Source of the DNA: Gp1-AA145 sp963757135
GTDB taxonomy: Bacteria; Acidobacteriota; Terriglobia; Terriglobales; Acidobacteriaceae
DNA length: 64,000 nucleotides
Assembly: GCA_963757135.1 (NCBI GenBank)
Contig: CAVWQE010000002.1
Coordinates: forward strand, 140,175-204,174
Direction of reading: 5' to 3'
Part shown: positions 1 through 7,309 of the stretch, piece by piece
Numbering within the stretch: position 1 is the stretch's first letter
Layout: each line of letters opens with the position of its first letter
Made by a program: the position numbers and the translations under genes
The notes under the pieces: model-generated
The model's database searches: none
The model's input: only the letters and a program-made list of their open reading frames with translations
What the model was told of the DNA's origin: nothing

Positions 1-58
1 ATGGCTGTCTCTTCTCGATCAACTGAAGGTGCTGATGAACGTGAGCTAATGCCTTCGC

Positions 59-514
59 TTAACTGTCCCGTTCGCCAATTCTGCCCCAGGTGCTAATCCG
101 CTGAGGTGTAATACGCAAAACCGGGGCATCATCAGGGAGCATCCCGGATCGGTATTGTGGATATTTGGCCTGCAATTGCGCAAGAGCATGCTTGCGCTCC
201 GCAGCGGTGGAGACCAGTTCAGCTTCTCCGCGCACCAGTACGTACCAGAGACGAGTCCAGTCTTCAGCGTATTCATCGATTAGCAATGCCACTTGTGAGT
301 TCAGTTGAATGTTTTTCAGCCGCGCCAGTTGCGCAGGCGGTACGCTCTTCGGCTTGCGGTCGATGGCAGTATAAAAAACAGAACCGTCGTAGCTGAAGCA
401 GATGGGAACCATATGGGGCATCCGATTGGCGTCAATCGTGGCCAGTCGCGCAACTCGTGCAGACTCAAATTTGGCGCGAGTCTGGTCAGACGTCAGAGGC
501 GATCTACGAGCCAT
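59..514 (-). CDS. PPOX-class FMN/F420-binding flavoprotein (pyridoxamine 5'-phosphate oxidase-like)
   Basis: The 151-residue protein has the split-barrel flavin-binding pattern of the pyridoxamine 5'-phosphate oxidase superfamily. The N-terminal RVARLATIDANRMPHMVPIC and the following SYDGSVFYTAIDRKPKS are the usual first strands that cradle the cofactor, and TRLWYVLVRGEAEL is the conserved later strand. The family contains FMN- or F420-dependent oxidoreductases of about 130-160 residues, so the length fits a single complete domain. The ATG at 514 is the first start in the frame. The substrate cannot be told from sequence. It is monocistronic and diverges from the small membrane-protein gene at 651. 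Confidence 0.85.
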   Translation of the reverse strand: MARRSPLTSDQTRAKFESARVARLATIDANRMPHMVPICFSYDGSVFYTAIDRKPKSVPPAQLARLKNIQLNSQVALLIDEYAEDWTRLWYVLVRGEAELVSTAAERKHALAQLQAKYPQYRSGMLPDDAPVLRITPQRISTWGRIGERDS

Positions 515-650
515 AATTTGCGAGACTAACTTCGATCTATTCTAGGCTTACGTAGCATTCTCGGGTTCGAGCAGGACCGCCGGGTGTCCCTGTACGGGGT
601 TGTCGGCTCTTCTAAGGTTCGGCTATACGCTTTTCAGCAGGAGGTGGACA

Positions 651-1055
651 GTGTCGCGAGAGCGAGCGCTTAAGATCGTGATGGCTTTGGTGGGGCTGCT
701 GTTTACAGCGGGGATTTACCCAGTAACTATGATCTTGTGGCACCGTGATCAGCCGGGATACACGGATGCAATGATGTTGAGCCTGTACTTCGTGCTTGGA
801 ATTCTTTTGTTGCTGGCGGTGCGCAGCCCGGCGGAGAATCGCAGCCCGGCGGAGAATCGCAGCCTGATTGCCTTTGCCGCATGGTCGAGCGTCGCTCATG
901 CAGCGGTTATGGCGATCATGACAGTACAGGATGCTGGGAAACAGAGAGATTTCGCCGGTGTGTACGTTCTGGTCGTCATCGCTATAACGCTAATCGCACT
1001 CTTTCCTGCGAAGCAATCGGCTAAGGGAGCGATTTCCGGCGCTGCCAAAGACTAG
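651..1055 (+). CDS. Small membrane protein, DUF6632-like
   Basis: The GTG at 651 is chosen because AGGAGG lies at 639-644, six bases upstream; an earlier TTG at 600 has no such site. The 134-residue protein has three or four hydrophobic segments (roughly residues 8-27, 41-55, 71-87 and 100-117) and no catalytic motif. The signature SLIAFAAWSSVAHAAVMAIM with the preceding LYFVLGILLLLAVRSP resembles small acidobacterial DUF6632 membrane proteins, and a frameshifted relative lies at 31926-32317. The cytoplasmic loop contains SPAENR twice in tandem, from an 18-bp direct duplication near 828-863. Function unknown. Confidence 0.7.
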   Translation: MSRERALKIVMALVGLLFTAGIYPVTMILWHRDQPGYTDAMMLSLYFVLGILLLLAVRSPAENRSPAENRSLIAFAAWSSVAHAAVMAIMTVQDAGKQRDFAGVYVLVVIAITLIALFPAKQSAKGAISGAAKD

Positions 1056-1129
1056 CTCAACTTTACCGGCGTGATGGAACTGCAACGTTTCCTGCCATGG
1101 CCACACTATCCTCTCAAGGAGGAAGACCA

Positions 1130-1414
1130 ATGGCTCATTTTGCAAGCTTTAACATTCTCGCCGGCAACGGCATTTTCGAAATCTATCGTGGATCAGACGG
1201 AAAACTTCACATTCGATGGAGTCTGCCCGATCCTCCGCCGGACTTGATGGTCGAGTTGCGAGCGGTCGCGGTGGTGCTGAATGAAGCTTCTCAGTTGAAG
1301 AACAAGGCAACCGCAGAAAAATTTCAGCAGTTCGCCGAAGGCCTCCTCAACGCGCGGGCAGCGGAGTTGCGCGGAGTAATGGAGCAAGCGACAGAGGTTG
1401 CACGCGCTTCGTAG
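1130..1414 (+). CDS. Hypothetical small protein
   Basis: The ATG at 1130 follows AAGGAGGA closely, so it is preferred over the in-frame ATG at 1097. The 94-residue product starts with a short beta-rich segment (FEIYRGSDGKLHIRWSLPDP) and continues as a charged alpha-helical region ending in ATEVARAS. There is no signal peptide, membrane helix or catalytic motif. I do not recognise the family. A strong intrinsic terminator lies 37 bases after the stop, which supports a real monocistronic gene. Confidence 0.6.
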   Translation: MAHFASFNILAGNGIFEIYRGSDGKLHIRWSLPDPPPDLMVELRAVAVVLNEASQLKNKATAEKFQQFAEGLLNARAAELRGVMEQATEVARAS

Positions 1415-1451
1415 TTTGAGCCCAACCAACTTAATTCCGGCCGTCGCAGAC

Positions 1452-1485
1452 TCCCGCCCAGTTTGAGCTTGGGCGGGATTTTCTT
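1452..1485 (+). terminator. Rho-independent terminator
   Basis: A perfect 9-bp stem, TCCCGCCCA (1452-1460) pairing with TGGGCGGGA (1470-1478), encloses a 9-base loop and is followed by TTTTCTTTGT. It ends the transcript of the 94-residue protein upstream. Confidence 0.8.
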
Positions 1486-1593
1486 TGTCTCTTATTTGTC
1501 TCCAAAATCTTGCCGCAACCTTTGTATCGTGGGCGCATCCTATCGCCAGGAAAGCGAATTCTGAGTACATCGGGAATTTGCAGGAGATCAAAA

Positions 1594-1932
1594 ATGGCTG
1601 AGTCAGTAAAGGTCGCACTTTTTGTTCGCTTGGAGGCGAAACCGGGTAAAGAGGCAGAAGTGGAAAAGTTTTTGCGCGGAGGACTCGCGCTGGTGCAACA
1701 GGAACCCGCTACCACCGCATGGTTCGGCATTCGCCTGGGACCAAGTACATTCGGCATTTTCGATGCGTTTCCCGACGAAGCGGGAAGGCAAGCACATCTC
1801 TCAGGACAAGTTGCGGCAGCGCTTATGGCGAATGCGCCAGAGCTGTTGGCCGAAGCTCCCAGCATTGAAAAGGTTGATGTGCTCGCAGCAAAGCTACCGG
1901 GCCAGTCAGGTGAGCGGTTCAGCGCTGCGTGA
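1594..1932 (+). CDS. Antibiotic biosynthesis monooxygenase (ABM)-like protein
   Basis: The 112-residue protein has the pattern of the dimeric alpha+beta-barrel ABM fold: a first strand VALFVRLEAKPGKEAEVEKFL, a helix, WFGIRLGPSTFGIFDAFPDE for the middle strands, and a helix with AAALMANAPELLAEAPSIEKVDVLAAK. Proteins of this family are cofactor-free monooxygenases acting on quinols or polyketides, or heme-degrading enzymes; the substrate is not predictable here. The start at 1594 has CAGGAGA about eight bases upstream; earlier in-frame codons from 1510 lack one. Monocistronic. Confidence 0.75.
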   Translation: MAESVKVALFVRLEAKPGKEAEVEKFLRGGLALVQQEPATTAWFGIRLGPSTFGIFDAFPDEAGRQAHLSGQVAAALMANAPELLAEAPSIEKVDVLAAKLPGQSGERFSAA

Positions 1933-2227
1933 GCGTCCGCGCAAGAGCTTGCGCGATCGTCAAAGGATGAGTCAGCAAGATGAAGACTCGTCCAAGCAGA
2001 CTTTCGGGCTCGTGAAAGACCCCGAGGATTCGCCGGAGTCGATGGAGTACCCATAACACCTCTCTTCTTATCCGTCCGCGAAGATCCAGCACAGATACCA
2101 CAAATCTGCACCCCTGTATGACAATTTGTTTACATAAGCCGAAGTGTTTCAGCAGGTTGGGGATAGAGAGGCCGCAACTTTCCGCGTACACCCGTGTTTC
2201 CAATTATGTAGCCCGGAGGTGATGGAA

Positions 2228-2542
2228 ATGAAGAAGACAAGTTTACTGATGGTGCTGGGATTGGCCCTGCTTGCGGCTTCTGTGGCTGCGCCGAAAGCGA
2301 ACGCGGGCGTCGTGGTTGGAGTTGAAGTGGGAACTCCTGTTTATGTTCACACCGCTCGGCCTTATTTTTACGGACCTCGGGTGTACGTTGGGCCGCGGTA
2401 TGTAGAGCCCGTGCCTTATTCAGGGTACGTGGCTGCGCCGATTTATCCGCGCGCTTACGTAGCGCCGGGGCCGGTGTACTACCGGCATTGGTATCCGCGA
2501 GGCTACGTTGGTCACCGCGACTTCTACCGCTATCGGCGGTAA
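2228..2542 (+). CDS. Exported Tyr/Pro-rich small protein
   Basis: The ATG at 2228 is eight bases after GGAGG; the ATG at 2222 would be too close. The 104-residue product starts with a signal peptide (MKKTSLLMVLGLALLAASVAAPKANA) and the mature part is dominated by Tyr, Pro, Val and Arg in patterns such as YGPRVYVGPRYVEPVPY and ends in basic RHWYPRGYVGHRDFYRYRR. Similar low-complexity exported proteins occur widely in Proteobacteria and Acidobacteria without known function. It is probably periplasmic or surface associated. Confidence 0.7.
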   Translation: MKKTSLLMVLGLALLAASVAAPKANAGVVVGVEVGTPVYVHTARPYFYGPRVYVGPRYVEPVPYSGYVAAPIYPRAYVAPGPVYYRHWYPRGYVGHRDFYRYRR

Positions 2543-2664
2543 CGCGAACAACACGGCTTAGAAGTACGGGCTGTTCGTGGCGCAGGGTCAGGCTATGAGC
2601 AGCCCGCAGTGTCTGTGATGGAAAACTGGACCCGAATTTGATGAAAGAAAAGAAAGGTTGCAAT

Positions 2665-3204
2665 ATGAAACTGCGAACGTTGGTTCTTGGTTTGGGAATG
2701 GTTGCTTCGACGCTCTCATTCTCTGTCCAGAATGCCATGGCATCTGATCGGGGAACGGAGCGGCTGAACAAAGCTGTAAAACACGAATTGAATATGCTGC
2801 CCTACGTGAATGCGTTTGATTACATGTCATTCACGACGGACGAAAATGGCAACGTTACCCTGATGGGAGAGGTCACCAACCCGACCCTGAAAAAAGATGC
2901 GGGGAACGTACTTAAGAGAGTCGAAGGCGTAGAGCACGTGGATAACCAAATTCAAGTGCTGCCGGTGTCGTTCTTCGATAACAGATTGCGGGTGAAACTG
3001 TTCCGCACGATCTACGGCTATCCGGTGCTGCAACGATATGCGTTGGGCGTGAATAAGCCGATCCGCATCATCGTGAGCAACGGCCACGTAAAGCTTATCG
3101 GGTTCGTGGACAATGAAGCCGACAAGAATATTGCCGGAATTCGCGCTAACAGCGTGCCCGGAGTGTTCTCGGTGGATAACCAGTTGAAGGTTGTGAAAGG
3201 CTAA
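2665..3204 (+). CDS. Exported BON-domain protein
   Basis: The ATG at 2665 is preceded by GAAAGG at good spacing and begins a signal peptide (MKLRTLVLGLGMVASTLSFSVQNAMA). The mature protein holds two BON (OsmY/nodulation) modules: the first at about residues 33-95, with FTTDENGNVTLMGEVTNP and GVEHVDNQIQVLP, the second at about 100-178, with IIVSNGHVKLIGFVDNEADK and GVFSVDNQLKVV. BON domains bind phospholipid surfaces and are typical of periplasmic stress proteins. The protein is 179 residues, like two-BON OsmY homologues. It stands alone and is followed by an intrinsic terminator. Confidence 0.88.
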   Translation: MKLRTLVLGLGMVASTLSFSVQNAMASDRGTERLNKAVKHELNMLPYVNAFDYMSFTTDENGNVTLMGEVTNPTLKKDAGNVLKRVEGVEHVDNQIQVLPVSFFDNRLRVKLFRTIYGYPVLQRYALGVNKPIRIIVSNGHVKLIGFVDNEADKNIAGIRANSVPGVFSVDNQLKVVKG

Positions 3205-3231
3205 GCAGCCGCGATCAAATCTTCTTAAAGG

Positions 3232-3270
3232 GCGGGTTCCCAGCGTCGCTGTGGAACCCGCGATTGTTTT
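3232..3270 (+). terminator. Rho-independent terminator of the BON-protein gene
   Basis: A perfect 9-bp stem GCGGGTTCC (3232-3240) / GGAACCCGC (3253-3261) with a 12-base loop is followed by GATTGTTTT. Confidence 0.75.
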
Positions 3271-3341
3271 AGGAGACGTTTTTTCGAACAGTATTGTTGA
3301 TCTTGCATGCGGGATTACAAGCGTGCCCGAACCCAACAACA

Positions 3342-3611
3342 CTACTCGATCGACTGCAACTCTTTTCCTGGCTTGAAGCGGACGGCTTTGCCCGGTGGAA
3401 TAGAAACTTCAGCTCCAGTGCGCGGATTGCGCCCAATGCCGGTCTTGCGCGGGCGCACGTTGAACACGCCAAAACCGCGCAGCTCGATGCGATCCCCTTT
3501 GGCCAGAGAGCGCTTCATGCTCTCAAAGACGGTTTCGACCGCCATTTCAGCTTTGGTTTTGGTAATGCCGGTGCGATTGACCACTTCGTTGATGATGTCG
3601 AGCTTGATCAC
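3342..3611 (-). CDS. hup: HU/IHF-family nucleoid DNA-binding protein
   Basis: The 89-residue sequence matches bacterial HU over its whole length: the N-terminal helical dimerisation part (MIKLDIINEVVNRTGITKTKAEMAVETVFESM), the GDRIELRGFGVFNVR strand, and the DNA-binding beta arm with RKTGIGRNPRTGAEVSIPP, including the conserved R-N-P of the arm tip. It binds and bends DNA as a dimer. The start is a GTG with GAGG six bases upstream. It is convergent with the BON-protein gene and diverges from dcd. Whether it acts as HU or IHF cannot be decided from sequence alone. Confidence 0.95.
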   Translation of the reverse strand: MIKLDIINEVVNRTGITKTKAEMAVETVFESMKRSLAKGDRIELRGFGVFNVRPRKTGIGRNPRTGAEVSIPPGKAVRFKPGKELQSIE

Positions 3612-3722
3612 GGGCGCCTCTTCGCGTGGGAGTTTTGGGAGTCCTTCAAGTGCTTGATGCTAAGAGAGATATGAAAGATTGTCAACGGCGGGGAGTATCC
3701 CGTAAGATGCTGGTTCCAGCCA

Positions 3723-3819
3723 TTTAGCTCCTAGCTCTTAGCCTTTAGCTTTTAGCGAAACCCGGCAGGTCAGCGCCAGAGGTTTGAGCTAAGAGCTAGA
3801 AGCTAACACCTAAAAGCTG
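3723..3819. repeat. Intergenic low-complexity inverted repeat (AGCT..TAG word)
   Basis: The left arm (3723-3757) is a run of TTTAGCTCCTAGCTCTTAGC type words. The right arm (3783-3819) is the reverse complement of the same kind of words (GAGCTAAGAGCTAGAAGCTA). The two could pair imperfectly over about 35 bp around a 25-base spacer. It sits in the hup-dcd divergent intergenic region and ends just before the dcd ribosome-binding site. It is one of several such sites here, each with its own word. Confidence 0.8.
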
Positions 3820-3834
3820 TCTCCAAGGAGCTGC

Positions 3835-4386
3835 ATGCTAAAGAGCGACCGCTGGATCCGCAAGATGGCCCACGAACAGGGCATGATCAACCCTTTTTCC
3901 GAGAAGCAGGTGCGCGAGGGCGTCATTTCCTACGGCCTGTCTTCGTACGGCTACGATCTTCGCGTCGCCGACGAGTTCAAAATTTTTACCAACGTGAATT
4001 CCACGACGGTTGACCCGAAGCACTTCGATGAGCGCTCCTTCGTGAATATCACTTCGGACGTTTGCATCGTGCCGCCGAATTCCTTCGCGCTGGCACGTTC
4101 GGTCGAGTATTTCAAAATTCCGCGCAGCATTCTGACCATCTGCGTGGGCAAGTCAACTTACGCGCGCTGCGGAATCATCGTGAACGTAACCCCGTTTGAG
4201 CCGGAGTGGGAAGGCTTCGTCACGCTTGAGATCTCAAACACGACGCCGCTGCCGGCGAAAATCTATGCCAACGAAGGTCTGTGCCAGATTATTTTCTTTG
4301 AGTCGGATGAGATTTGCGAAACCAGCTACGCGGACCGCAAAGGGAAGTATCAGGCGCAAAAGGGAATTGTGCTGCCGAAGCTCTAG
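3835..4386 (+). CDS. dcd: dCTP deaminase
   Basis: The 183-residue protein matches Dcd: the N-terminal IRKMAHEQGMINPF, the strand ISYGLSSYGYDLRVADEFKIF, the nucleotide-binding GKSTYARCGIIVNVTPFEPE, and the catalytic region WEGFVTLEISNTTPLPAKIYANEG, which holds the general-base Glu. The enzyme deaminates dCTP to dUTP for thymidylate synthesis. The length is near the usual 170-195 residues. AAGGAG lies eight bases before the ATG. It is a monocistronic housekeeping gene, convergent with the pilus cluster. The bifunctional dCTP deaminase/dUTPase variant cannot be fully excluded from sequence. Confidence 0.95.
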   Translation: MLKSDRWIRKMAHEQGMINPFSEKQVREGVISYGLSSYGYDLRVADEFKIFTNVNSTTVDPKHFDERSFVNITSDVCIVPPNSFALARSVEYFKIPRSILTICVGKSTYARCGIIVNVTPFEPEWEGFVTLEISNTTPLPAKIYANEGLCQIIFFESDEICETSYADRKGKYQAQKGIVLPKL

Positions 4387-4522
4387 AAAATCCATCGTTG
4401 GTCGTTCGCCGTTCGCACTTCCTTTGCGTTCTTTGCCCCCTTCGCGGTTAAAAGCTTTGTCGAGTTTCGCAGGCTTTGCAACAAGCGCGACAAGTGCCGA
4501 AGGCAATCTCCTAAGGTTTCGC

Positions 4523-5518
4523 TTACTGCTGGCTAGGCGGTTCCGACGTGGGCTGTTGCGGCAATGATGTTGGACCATTCATCGGCGATCCGAAGCCGGG
4601 GTTCTGGTTCTGATTCGGACTCCCGGGCTGACCATTCTGTTGCGCGTTCTGCGCGGCTCCCTGCAAAGGCGGTTGATTCGGCGTCATGAGCAGGCCGCCG
4701 CGGTCGGTGCTGGGATCGTAGATGAATTGCCACTGGTTGTAGTGGTTCTTCTTGTTGAACTCGCGGATGGTTTTTTCTTTGTTGAGGCTCGCTACTCCGA
4801 CGATAGCGCCACCCCCGAAGACTTGAGGCGCGCCCGTTGGCCCCGCTTGTTGTGATAACGGCTGCGGAGGCGGAGGCGTCCCGGCGTCTGCTGCGCCTTG
4901 CTGGTCAGAGTTCCCGTTGTCGGGCTGATCAGCCGATTGTGTGCCCTGGGACTGGGCGACCTGCTGGTTCTGCGCTCCCGCTATCGCGCTCGGGCCGTTG
5001 CCGCCGAAACCTCCGGGCCCGGCATTCAACGCTCCGGGCGCGCCTGCCTGCTGGTTCGCCATATCTGTCACGGCCGTCATTCCCGGTTGTGCCCCGTTGA
5101 ATGACATCTGCACGTCGTTGAGGTGCAGGAACTTGAAGTCCTTTTCTTTGCCGGTTTTCTTGTCCCGATTCATGGGATCTTTGTATCGCCGACGCAAAAA
5201 GCGGAGATTGTTAGTGCTTTCCAGATCTTCAATGCGTGTGGGATATCGGCCGAACTTCTTGTAGAACGCTTTGATGGCCCGTGAATATTGCACCCCACGA
5301 TGGACCATTTCTTCTTCGCGGTCGCGTCTGACCTGGAACTCAAGGCTGCGCACCGCCGCCAGAAACCCGATCGAAAGAAGCGCTACGAAGAGAAGCAGTA
5401 CGAGCAGGACGTAGCCGCACTGCCGGCGCTGGATTTTGTGATTGGGTAATTTGGTAATCGGGTAATTTGACACGACCGATCGGCACATCTGAGGCGGAGT
5501 TGGTGGAGTGAATAGCAT
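4523..5518 (-). CDS. Type II secretion/type IV pilus pseudopilin-like protein
   Basis: A short basic leader (QRRQCG) precedes a hydrophobic helix YVLLVLLLFVALLSIGFLAAV and then a charged helix with REEEMVHRGVQYSRAIKAFYKKFGRYPTRIEDLE. This is the layout of pseudopilins and of acidobacterial secretion proteins beside pilMNOP. The C-terminal half is low complexity, rich in Gln, Gly, Pro and Asn, so little function can be read there. The start is uncertain: the ATG at 5518 is the first ATG, but an ATG at 5488 or a GTG at 5473 would give a leader closer to prepilin length. The 5' coding part overlaps one arm of an inverted repeat (5434-5560). It is last in the pilus cluster. Confidence 0.65.
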   Translation of the reverse strand: MLFTPPTPPQMCRSVVSNYPITKLPNHKIQRRQCGYVLLVLLLFVALLSIGFLAAVRSLEFQVRRDREEEMVHRGVQYSRAIKAFYKKFGRYPTRIEDLESTNNLRFLRRRYKDPMNRDKKTGKEKDFKFLHLNDVQMSFNGAQPGMTAVTDMANQQAGAPGALNAGPGGFGGNGPSAIAGAQNQQVAQSQGTQSADQPDNGNSDQQGAADAGTPPPPQPLSQQAGPTGAPQVFGGGAIVGVASLNKEKTIREFNKKNHYNQWQFIYDPSTDRGGLLMTPNQPPLQGAAQNAQQNGQPGSPNQNQNPGFGSPMNGPTSLPQQPTSEPPSQQ

Positions 5519-5560
5519 CGCGCGAAAATTACTCAATTACAAATTACTCAATTACAAAAT
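5434..5560. repeat. Low-complexity inverted repeat (TAATTTGG word) at a gene start
   Basis: The left arm (5434-5470) repeats words of the type GTGATTGGGTAATTTGGTAA. The right arm (5524-5560) repeats ATTACTCAATTACAA, whose complement is the same kind of word. The left arm lies within the N-terminal coding part of the pseudopilin-like gene if an upstream start is used. Confidence 0.75.
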
Positions 5561-5565
5561 GAGGT

Positions 5566-6168
5566 CTACCCCTGTGTCAGCGGAATGCTCTGCCGGTTAT
5601 TGCTGAGCACGTCGAGAATTTCTACAGCATTCTGCGAAATGCGAACCACCTTGTAGCGGCGGTCCACAATGTCGCCTTCCTTGGCGATGAACACGTCTTC
5701 ACCCTTGGCCAGAAAAATTCGCTTGGTTCCCCCAGTTGGCGTGGCGAACCCGTAAAACGTCAGGTTGATTGGCGGCGGAGGCGGCGGCACGTATGCTGCG
5801 GGCGCCGGTTCCGGATTCACTGGCTGCCTGACAATTTTCGGTATCTCTACAAATACTCGGAATATATTCCTTCCCGCACCTTCGTATTTAGTGTCTTCAC
5901 TTTCTCTCAACAGATCAAGGCGGAGGCTGGGATCCATGGTGCGGGCGATGGCCTCTTTCTTTCCGGCCACCCTGGTTCGCGTTGAGCTTCTCGGGGCAGG
6001 CGACGCGTCCATCGCAGGGTCGGCTGGGCGAGACACTGCCGGAGCGGCTGCGCTCGAAGACATGCCGCCGAAGAAGCCGCCAAACTGGGTGACGATTACG
6101 ATCAGCAACACCACTCCCAGAGATGTGGCGGCGATTACTTTTGTCCGGCTTTCTGCGCCTAACTTCAC
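5566..6168 (-). CDS. pilP: PilP/GspC-like pilus assembly protein
   Basis: The 200-residue protein has one N-terminal membrane helix (about residues 11-31, VIAATSLGVVLLIVIVTQFGG), a Pro-rich linker (VNPEPAPAAYVPPPPPPINL), and a C-terminal beta domain with YGFATPTGGTKRIFLAKGEDVFIAKEGDIVDRRYKVVRI. This is the architecture of PilP and of the GspC homology-region domain, which joins the inner-membrane platform to the outer-membrane secretin. The GTG start at 6168 overlaps the pilO stop, so translation is coupled. No lipobox cysteine is visible, unlike proteobacterial PilP. The symbol rests on position and architecture. Confidence 0.7.
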   Translation of the reverse strand: MKLGAESRTKVIAATSLGVVLLIVIVTQFGGFFGGMSSSAAAPAVSRPADPAMDASPAPRSSTRTRVAGKKEAIARTMDPSLRLDLLRESEDTKYEGAGRNIFRVFVEIPKIVRQPVNPEPAPAAYVPPPPPPINLTFYGFATPTGGTKRIFLAKGEDVFIAKEGDIVDRRYKVVRISQNAVEILDVLSNNRQSIPLTQG

Positions 6169-6698
6169 TACACTGGCCTCAAATAGGTTTCGAATTTAAT
6201 CTGCAGCTTGACCTGGCCGCTTTGTTCGCCGCCGAGTTGCAAGTCCCTGACGATGAAAAATAATTTACTGCGCTCCAGAGTGTTGATGAAGCGGACCAGT
6301 TGCAGGTAATCGCCGGAGACGTCGGCTTGAACTTCCACCCGCTGCACACCTTCCAGTTCTGCATCCTTCTGATCGTACCTCTCGCTTGAAATTTTGACTC
6401 CCGAGTCAGACGCGATCTTGTCCACGCTATTCGAGATCTCAGAATAGCCGGAAGGAAAACGGTCACGGTAGAAGTCGGTGACTTCCTGCTTGGCTTGGGG
6501 AATCTTCTTGTCGAGCCCACGCCAGGGTGCGTTTTCGCGCGATTTCAAATCGAGCCAGAGCTGGCGCATTTGCTGCTGCCGGGAAGCTTCAGAACCCGCA
6601 TACGGAGTGAGCAGCAACGCCACAGCGGCCACGTCAAGGATGAGCAGCGTCCCGACGGCGATTTGTAACTTGGTGCGAGCTTTGCGCAGGTCAGGCAT
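6168..6698 (-). CDS. pilO: Type IV pilus inner-membrane protein PilO
   Basis: The 176-residue protein has a single membrane helix at about residues 12-31, a coiled-coil segment (RQQQMRQLWLDLKSREN), and a C-terminal ferredoxin-like domain with VQRVEVQADVSGDYLQLVRF and SKLFFIVRDLQLGG. This matches PilO/GspM, the partner of PilN in the alignment complex below the secretin. The start ATG overlaps the last base of pilN, and its stop overlaps pilP, indicating one coupled operon. Length is typical. Confidence 0.85.
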   Translation of the reverse strand: MPDLRKARTKLQIAVGTLLILDVAAVALLLTPYAGSEASRQQQMRQLWLDLKSRENAPWRGLDKKIPQAKQEVTDFYRDRFPSGYSEISNSVDKIASDSGVKISSERYDQKDAELEGVQRVEVQADVSGDYLQLVRFINTLERSKLFFIVRDLQLGGEQSGQVKLQIKFETYLRPV

Positions 6699-7306
6699 CA
6701 GTTCATGCCTCCGCTGGCAGAGCTCTTATCGGGTGTGGGACTGTAGAGAGCGTCAATCTCAAACTGCACGCGGTCGCCGCCGTTCTGGTTTTCGCTCTCG
6801 ACCTTTTCACTTTGAATCCGGGTTTGCCGGAAGCGGTTCGAGCTTTCCATCTTACGGACCAGGTCGAGCGCCTGCTCGCGCGAATCGCCGCCGACCAGGA
6901 GTTTCAACTCGAGACTATTGTTGTCCACGCTGTTGCCGGGGTTGATCGAGACCACATGCAGATGCGCCGGCATCACCCGCTCCAAATCCTCAAAAACCTT
7001 GGTCCAGGAAAACGCTTTCCGTTGGAACAACGCGTTCAAAAATCGCGACTGCTCACGCAGCGCCCGATTCTGCGGCTGATTGAGCATGGCTTCAGCTTCG
7101 CTCTTTTCGCGATCGTAGGCGGCGATCTTGTCCTTAAGTTTGGATATCTGCCCGCGGTCGTGCCCGGCACGCACGAATCCAGTGACGGCCATAAAAATCA
7201 GCAGCCCCGAAACCAGCGATAACACGATCAGCCCGGTTCCCCAGTAGCTCCAGAACTGCCGCGAATCCTGGTACGGTTGCGACGCGAGATTGATATCGAT
7301 ACGCAT
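6698..7306 (-). CDS. pilN: Type IV pilus assembly protein PilN
   Basis: The protein begins with MRIDINLASQPY, the short cytoplasmic peptide by which PilN docks on PilM. A membrane helix follows (about residues 23-46, GTGLIVLSLVSGLLIFMAVTG), then a coiled coil, then a periplasmic ferredoxin-like domain with FEDLERVMPAHLHVVSINPG. It is 202 residues, near the usual 180-210. Three bases separate it from pilM upstream and it overlaps pilO by one base. PilM, PilN, PilO and PilP together form the pilus alignment complex. Confidence 0.9.
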   Translation of the reverse strand: MRIDINLASQPYQDSRQFWSYWGTGLIVLSLVSGLLIFMAVTGFVRAGHDRGQISKLKDKIAAYDREKSEAEAMLNQPQNRALREQSRFLNALFQRKAFSWTKVFEDLERVMPAHLHVVSINPGNSVDNNSLELKLLVGGDSREQALDLVRKMESSNRFRQTRIQSEKVESENQNGGDRVQFEIDALYSPTPDKSSASGGMN

Positions 7307-7309
7307 ACT

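Noticed and set aside
1441..1485. REP-like mobile palindrome
   Set aside because: The hairpin lies directly after a stop codon and is followed by a T-run, so an intrinsic terminator explains it.
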